From assembly GCA_020086605.1 (NCBI GenBank), contig JACBWW010000051.1, forward strand, positions 638,097 to 702,096: a stretch of DNA of 64,000 nt, read 5' to 3'. Source of the stretch: Lanius collurio (Eukaryota > Chordata > Aves > Passeriformes > Laniidae). Under the pieces are notes generated by a model that saw nothing but the letters and a program-made list of their open reading frames with translations, was not told the DNA's origin and did no database searches. Positions 56,401 to 64,000 of this stretch are shown here, piece after piece; the first letter of the stretch is position 1; each line of letters starts with the position of its first letter. The position numbers were made by a program, and so were the translations under genes.

Positions 56401-59400
56401 TTTTTCAAAAGCAGCTTCTCAAGTAAAGGGAAACCTTTAGGATGGAAGCTTGGGCAAATAAAACACAAAAGGAAAGCACATAACTTTTTCTGCCAGCATC
56501 CTGGTGATGGGTAGCAGGTCAGAAGCCTGAACAATGTGAAGATGTACAGAAAGGATCCCTGTTAAGAAAAGTGTGATGGGAATCATTAGATAAGGACTTA
56601 ATATTTTCTGAATGACCACCCTCAGGGGAATGTACAGTCAAATCCATCTTTGGAGCTGTGCTTGTCAAAAGCTCTCAGAAGCAGGTTTTCAAGCTCTCAC
56701 TATTGATGTCTGGAGCTGTGTTGCCAAGGGAGGAGAGCTGACAATGAAGTGCTGTCATTAAGACCATGCAACTAAACTCTTCTTTCAGGAAACAAGCACC
56801 AATGTAACATAAAAATAGTTACAGATATTCAGGATTGTTTTGTTGTTGCTTTATGTATATTTTGTTGGCTTTCTTAAAGATGGGAATATCTCTTCCAAAT
56901 ATGATATTTGAAAAGTACCCTCATAAGGCTGACTAAAATTAGAATGAATAGAACTAGAATAAACACAATTTCATATTAGTTTTCATCAGTTATTACTTTC
57001 AGCTCTCCATTTAACTGTGAATGATCATGAACAAAATTTGTTTCTCTTACTAATGATACACTCCTCTTACTCTTTCATGTGGAATCACTCAGATTGAAAC
57101 ACACTAATGAGGCTTTCAGAGCTGAACTCACATTTCCCATTTTCTTTGAGCATTGCTTCAGAAAGCAGATTTGCTATTTGTGGAAGAAGAGAAGATGAAG
57201 ATGCTTTAGAAATGAACCCAGGGTAGGTCCAAGGGATACTCCTCAGGATGCACCATTGCCTTGTAAAGAAAGGAGGTGAAGATGGGATGGCAGAGGAGGC
57301 AGTATGAGCAACCTGCACCCTACAGCATTGCAGCAGTACCTAATATTCTCCTTATCAAAGGTGTACCGCACTCATTAATTCATACAGAATCAGGGAGGTG
57401 ATGAGCAATGCAGGTCCATGCTACACCGAAATAATTCAGTGTAAACCCAGCACTTGCAACAGGCTGAGAAGCAGAGAGACACCAGGAATGGGTAAGAAAG
57501 AGTCTCCAGGAGTTCTTTTGCATGCAGCAATAACAAAGCACTCTCTCTCAAACACAAAATAAAACCAAAACCCAAGAACACTTGTGCAGAAACATTTTTA
57601 CTCCATAATAGGCTTTTGCTCCAGACAAAACAAAAGCTAGAATAGTGACATCTTGTTTTCAGTAGTATCTTAAGACAGCAACAGTAGATGTATTAGTAAC
57701 AAGAGGCTAAGCAAGCTATATCTGAATATTTCAGGTTGGGAAGATTTTTCTGCTCTTATTTGCGTACTGGAAATACATTCAAAAACCTATAATAGAGTGT
57801 TTAGAAATCAAGAAGCCTACAGAAAGAGAAAAAAAAAGAGAGAATAAGAAACTTACACAGAAAAACAATTAGAAGAATGCAGTTCTATAAAAGAACAAAA
57901 ATAGAACCTGTGAATATTAACAGGAAGGCAGGAAGAAAAAAATGAATACCAAACATCATTCCAAATGCTTGAGAAGGTGATTTCAAAGAAAACAGGGAGA
58001 TAAATGGATGACAACATGCATATTAATGAGCCCAAAGCAATTCTCAATTACAGTTCATTATCATTAACCATTTGAAAAGTAAAAAGCAGATAAACCACTC
58101 GGCCTGCACCAGCAGGAGTTGAAAATTGCCTGGCAAGAGATTCTTCCCTCTCAGGAATTCTAAGTAAAGGCAAAGAGTGTTTCTATCAATGTAACACTTA
58201 GGATTCAATTCAGATAATAAAAAAAGACTTGGGGAAAGGGGAATTGAGCTGCATTATCCAAAAGACAACACACTAATCATAATATTCTGAACTGTCTGTT
58301 AAATACATCCTCCCATGCTGGCTTGAAATAATAAGCTGAGACCAGGTTGCAGTGCAACTCCCCTGACCTTTCCACCTTCATTTAACCTTTTCAACTCTCA
58401 CCAAGCCCAGCTCCCTCTGAAGCAATGCCCTGTCAGCAGGTTCCAGGGTCTGCTGATTGTTTTCCTGGTGCTCACAACTGTAGGAACCTTCCCTGAGGAT
58501 TGCTGACTAAATACAATTCCCATGCAACTGCATGCATGCTGGGCATCTATTCACAATACACACATTATAGGTCCAATGTCAAAAATTTCTTGCCTTGTAA
58601 GTATAAAATGAGTCACCTGCCTTGCTTAGATTAGATTTTGGAAGGAACAAGGATATCAGAAGGGGACATAATTTAGAAACTAAAAGAGCAAAGAGACTGG
58701 TAGAGAAACTTTGAGAGCCAAAGACTCACGGTACTTGCTGTAATACCGTGTGTTCTGTTTGTCACACTGAAGTTTTTAAAACTCTTTCCCTCAGAGCCTG
58801 TGACTGGCTGCTCCAGTGAGCCTAAGCAACCACAGTTTCCTTGGAATGAGTGTGTGGAGTTTGTTAATTTGCAGACACCAGGAATGATTTTGGTGACCTG
58901 CTGGAGCTGGAAATGAAAGAAGGGAGCTCAGCAGCTCCTCAGATCCACCATATACCGATACAAACAGGTTTTAATTTTGGTAGTCTGGCATCAAGCATTT
59001 CATTCACAGAGCAGATGAGGCACCTAAAGGAAGACTGTGGAGCACCCTCCTGCAAAATAATCAAGAGTTTGGCACCAATGAAGAGATTACCAGAGTGCTA
59101 CCTTGGAGTCAACTCCCCTCCTGACAGGAGGGGTGTAACTGTGCCTCTCCAAGGAGCCTGCCCTCCCTTGAGGGCCTGGCAAGGGTTTGTGCTTTGAGGA
59201 TGCTGTGAGTGTCCCCCTGTGGCACAGAGGATCTGGGTCCCCAAATGCAGCACCCACGAGCGGACGGGCCCTTCTGCCACGGCACAAGCAGCAGCTCCCA
59301 GCCAAAACTTCATTAATAGTGTAATCTGTTTTAAACCTGTTTCATCCATATTTTAAATCTACTTCCTCCGTATTCAAAATTTCTTTTCTATGCCAAAGCT

Positions 59401-62400
59401 TCATAAATAAACAATTTATAAGCTTTTTTTCCACCAGACTTTCTACCACACAGGCATAGGAATGTCATGAGTAACAATTTCTGTTTCCACCAGAATAGAT
59501 GTATTTATGCCCTAACTGTCCTTTTAAAAGTCTGTGTCAAGAAAATAGTGGGTAAGAGCCTGGCAAAGGAAGAGAAATCTTGCAGTATTTTGGTATGGAA
59601 AGCAGAGAGGATCAATTCAGTACTTCTTTTCATTCTTTCACTTACTAAATCTTATTTACAAACTTTTTTTTATAACTTTTGGTAAATTCTATGGATTCTG
59701 GGTATTTTTCCTCTTTTGATGTTACAAAGTCTTCTGCTTTCATAGCTCCATTCTGTACAAAATAGGATGCCATTTTGCTAGCCTCCAAACTTTGTAAGAT
59801 TTTCATAATTGGAGCATTAAAGGAATTTGTGTCCTGCCACTAGGTCCTCAGTACAATAATTAGTGATTCCCTTGATATGAGAAACATTCATTTAACTTTG
59901 TAAAGTAAGTTGCTTTAAACTTTTATTACCATCCTGTATCTAGTATAGAGGGAATAAAGCATTTGTGCAACACCAGGCCATTACAACTTCTAGGAACATT
60001 TTATTTCTTAATCAAAAGCTGAGAGTTTGTGAAACCATCAGAAATAGAAACTGGATTTGTTTAACGGTGCAGTATGATAAAGTTACCAGACAAAGAATTT
60101 GTTCAGAAGTTCCAGTTCTTTGAACATAAAAACATGTTTCTTACTCTTTGTGTTGAAATCAGGCAACAGTTTGGGTCTGTACAATACATACTTCTTAGTG
60201 CTTTTTTTTTACCAAAGCTGGTATTGTCCAGTCCTAGTCAGAATTTCAGAACAAGTTCTAAGACTTAGAACAAAGGAGCAAATCCATCATTTTGAAACCT
60301 TTTCTCTAAAGAAATTACCAGCTTTAATGCCTGGTTCTACACAAATCCTTCCAACACCTCTAAATGAGAATGACCTAAATTTCCAAACTTTTAATAGAGT
60401 AAGCAGAAAACTACATATATGTAGTTGTTCAATATTTGCATTTGATCATTAAAATTTAGGAATTGTATTCTGATATTTTGAAAGCATTTGATTATTTCTT
60501 GGAAGAATTTTTTAAAACCAGTTTCACAGCAGCTTCTTTATAGTACATAAATCTGATTTTTTTTTACTTTTTATTTTGATGTTAGAATACTGTAGGATAC
60601 TTTCCCACAAGAATAATTATTTCCCAAAGCAATTGAAATATAGGTGGTCAATAGAGGAAAAACAGAGCAGAAATAATTAATCTGGATAAAGAATTCGAAT
60701 AAGACTTGTCCATTTGTGCAGACATCCTTCGAACACAAACCAGAGTTAACCTGTCATAAGCTCTTTGATGAGAAGGGATCTAATGACATTTCTTTTAGCA
60801 ATTAACAGTATCTCTTCTGAATTCAAATGTGTTTAAGCAGGCAGAGCTAGGGTAGTAAATCAGGGAATAGAGAAGCACACAATTATAGGACCTATTCAAA
60901 TAATATACTCATCTTTTAAAGTACCTCCCTACACCCCAAGTCCACCATGTTCAGGTAGCAATTGATAAGAATAGTCTAAAATTACTTTCTGAAGCAGAAA
61001 TTTCTACATAGAATTAAGAATTATCATGATTTTTTTATTTGTTCTTTAAGTGACTTTCCACTTCACTTACAGGAGACCTACACAGATTCACACAACTTAC
61101 TGGCACCTCATATATTTAAGAAATTTCATTTATTCCTCATAGCAGTGGCAAACAGGTGATATGGAGAAATCACACAGCTCTTTACCAAAGCCTCTACAGA
61201 ACCCTCAACAGCAGATACTACTCTCCTATTCATAAAGTTGCTCTCATATGTGGCATCAGGAAAATAAAAAAAAAAGGAAAAAAAGCATCCATAATTTTTT
61301 TCATATTCAATTCTTTTCCCTGTAGGTTTTATTAACAAAGTTCACTATTGAATCCGTTTTCTGCTTTATTACTCAATGTTACAACAATGCTGTATTTTTT
61401 CATTTCAGAAGACATTTCAACGTTACATCTACTATTGAATATGTCTTGTGGACTATCAAGCCAACAAAAGTTTCACCATTAATTTCTATGGGCATAAGCC
61501 TTCAAATTAATATTAAGAAACATATTTTGCTGATGTGCTAGTTACTAATGTGATTAGGGGGGTATAATACCCACTGATCATTTCAATGCATAGCTATTGC
61601 AATAAAACATTGGGTTTGACTAAAAGCTTTGATGTCATCAGGATCCGTGAAAATGAAGCATAATGAATGTGTGAATGGGAGACCTCTCCAATCTGGAAGT
61701 TAATTTGCATGACATTATGACCTTGTTTGCATTGCAGAATATTAAAATATTCCTTCTAGCAAACACTGGTATTTTGAATACCCAGGAAATGCCATGCTGA
61801 GGTCTTAATAGGTTATTAGTCATATTTCAGCTTCCCCAAATTTTTCCAGATGGGTGTAATAAAAGAAAAAAATATCCTGGAAGAAACAGTAGGATTTTTT
61901 CCTTTAAACATCCAAAATAATGTTAACATATATTAAGAGAATGGTATTAAGCTATTGTCAGTCCTCCCTGTTAATATTGTGCTGTATTTTAGAGTAATAT
62001 GTATGCTATCATTTTCTGTAAGAATGACTATTTTTCAAGGTAAAATTATTTCCTTTATAAAAGACTGAATATTTTTATTATTATATTCATTAATGAATGA
62101 ACACAATGAAATAAGGCAGGAATACATTCATCCATCAACACAAAATTTTCAGCACTGAAGTAAGCAAAAATGCCTTATTACCCTCAAAGACAACTGAAAG
62201 GAAAAAAAAAAAAACTTGGCTCACAGCCCAAGCCCTCAGTTACCACTTTGGCTGTGGGGGTCAGGACCAGAGCCTGGGCTGTCCTGCTGCCCTGTCCTCC
62301 CTGAGTGCTGATTGAGGCCACCAGGCCCAGGGCTGCTCCAGTGTGAGCAGTGAAAGAGGAGCCTGTGGCCAAGGAAAAGCTGAGCTGCTCCCAGCTTCTA

Positions 62401-64000
62401 ATGATGGCAGCAGCTGACAACATTCCCCAAAGGATCCGTTCAGCCTGTGTCCCATCTCCCATCCAATGGTGACAAACTTGACTTCTTCAAAAAGAGGTCA
62501 AGAAAGAGACGCAGATGTACAATCATATTTAGTGTTTGAGGTAAATGGTATTTCATTGTATTAAAGTCTTTGTTACTAATGGAAACTAAGCTCGGGAAAT
62601 ATTTTCAGAAAGTATCTTAACTCCTTCAGTCCTATACATGATGTCACTGCACATGCATATATAACTTGTACTTGGGAACTCATCAGGAGGTTCAGGATGC
62701 CAGATATTTTCCCTAAATGCCCGTCTTCCAGACTGGCTCTTTGGAAAACATTCATTCAAAACACACTGAGAAGGGGAAAAAAAATGTTTTGAGCTTAGGT
62801 CAAGCATTCCAAACTCTGCTTCAAAAAGGGACATACATATCCTTAAGGCAGGAAAAAGATTATCTAATGGCAGTATTTTCATACAGAACTATCTTCTCCT
62901 TCAAAAAGAACCCAAGAACAGCTCTTGTTTGCTGGAAAGTGGTACTTAAATAACCGTTTGTTCAAGAAGTTAGAGATGTAGAATATTCTAATTGATGGCC
63001 AAAATGTTCTTGCTTTTCTATTTATTCTTTTGCTTCTGTTCTTTCCAATATGTTAGCATGCTGCTGTTAATGAAAGTATTACAAACCACTGAATGATTCT
63101 GTGATTACCAGAAGTACAACTGTGAGATCAGAGACAAGTGGAGTCAAAAACCAGGTGGGTCATTCCTGGTCCTTGGATTGGAGGGGAATGCAGAGTCCCT
63201 GGCAGGCCCACACAGCCCAGGCCCAAGGGCAGGCTTAGCCCAACTCATTTTAAGAAGGATTCACACATGGTTCAAACATGCAGGGCACCAAGAGAGTTCA
63301 GAATCTCTGACATGAGACTTACTTGTATATCCAACTTGTATCCCATGAGATTCTCTAGATACAGTCATTTCATCTTCAAAACAAGTATTAGCTGTCTTCA
63401 GGGAAGGGGATAAGAATTTCCCTCAGATATGCAGAGAATAGAAATTGGAAGGGAAACTTAAAGCTCTTCTCAGAAAGCAGAGGCTCTGACAATGGGAGGT
63501 CAGGGGGCGTAGCCAGGCTGCTGAGAGACCTGCAGGGCCATGCAGAGATGCACCAATCTCTCTGTTTCCCGTGTACTTATTTTCCCTTTTCTTTTTCTGC
63601 TGTGTTGTTCTTTCCCTGTGGTTGCTGCCTTTTCTACTTTCTAGACTGTTTGGACATTGTCCAGCTGCCAAGTGTCAAACATACTTGACTGTGAGATCTC
63701 CCCTTCCCCGTGGAAGGATGGAGCCTAGGCTATTCTAGGCTAGTCCTCTGACCTTGATGTTAGAGAGACCACCTTGTGCTAATTGGCTAGAAAAGGTAAA
63801 AACCAATATTCTTAAGTGACTTCATTTTCTGAAGATTGACAATGCCACAGAATCATCAAGTTCATGTAGGACATGGACCTGTCATTGAAAGGTAAAACCC
63901 CTTTTTATTCTTTATGGGCATAGAGATAAGTTCTGAAATTTTTGAAGAAATGTTCTGTACTGGCTAACAGCATGTGCCAGCCGGTCTGAGTTTATGTAAC
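53410..64000. other. Gene-free sequence to the end of the window
   Basis: No exon of GABRA1 or any other gene was recognised. GC-richer patches occur at 58.9-59.3 kb, 62.2-62.5 kb and 63.1-63.25 kb; their open frames have no recognisable product and they may be old repeats. An 18-bp perfect palindrome lies at 60409-60426. By conserved cluster order GABRA1 would be expected further downstream. Confidence 0.45.

Noticed and set aside
58913..59305. Overlapping open frames in a GC-richer patch as a small gene
   Set aside because: Frames occur on both strands, lack recognisable domains and have no clear splice or promoter context.
60409..60426. 18-bp perfect palindrome AACTACATATATGTAGTT as a regulatory site
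   Set aside because: Palindromes of this AT-rich kind occur by chance in a window of this size, and nothing nearby gives it a role.
36724..64000. Plus-strand exons of GABRA1
   Set aside because: No alpha-1 signal peptide or RILDRLLDGYDNRLRPG-like exon was seen; the gene probably begins beyond the window.

Overview
The window is vertebrate nuclear DNA, most likely from a songbird. It has AT-rich non-coding sequence, long introns, fragments of avian CR1 LINEs, ERV-type LTRs, and one SINE that joins a tRNA-Ile-like head to a CR1 tail, the structure described for oscine SINEs such as TguSINE1. The species assignment is an inference from this repeat content; no search was run.

One protein gene can be supported: GABRA6, the alpha-6 subunit of the GABA-A receptor, on the + strand from 19639 to about 36723. 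Nine coding exons assemble with GT/AG junctions and matching phases into an intact subunit. It has a signal peptide, a ligand-binding domain with the Cys-loop, M1 to M4, and the Arg that makes alpha-4 and alpha-6 receptors insensitive to diazepam. Exons 1 to 3 lie in a CpG-rich promoter region; the later exons are AT-rich. In other vertebrates GABRA6 lies between GABRB2 (opposite strand) and GABRA1, but no exon of either was recognised here.

The main discovery candidate is a second copy of exon 7, the exon for pre-M1, M1 and the start of M2, located 82 nt after the first. Both copies are exactly 153 nt, open, flanked by consensus splice sites and in the same phase. They share 38 of 51 residues, and 21 of those 38 codons differ silently, so the second copy looks like an old exon kept under protein-level selection. 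The very short intron between them suggests mutually exclusive splicing, giving two alpha-6 isoforms with different pre-M1 and M1 sequences. A second oddity is the C-terminus: the reading frame runs 88 codons beyond the usual end of alpha-6 and includes a hydrophobic segment, and a perfect GTGAGT donor lies where the family sequence normally ends.

Layout: 1-19.3 kb is gene-free and holds the SINE, a CR1 fragment, LTR-like elements, a minisatellite and an (AAAAG)n array. The CpG-rich 5' end of GABRA6 spans 19.37-20.28 kb. Exons 4 to 8 lie in 21.5-26.6 kb, a 9.6 kb intron follows, and the last exon is at 36.2-36.7 kb. From 36.7 to 64 kb the sequence is gene-free, with one CR1 fragment and several low-complexity tracts; it is the presumed spacer towards GABRA1.
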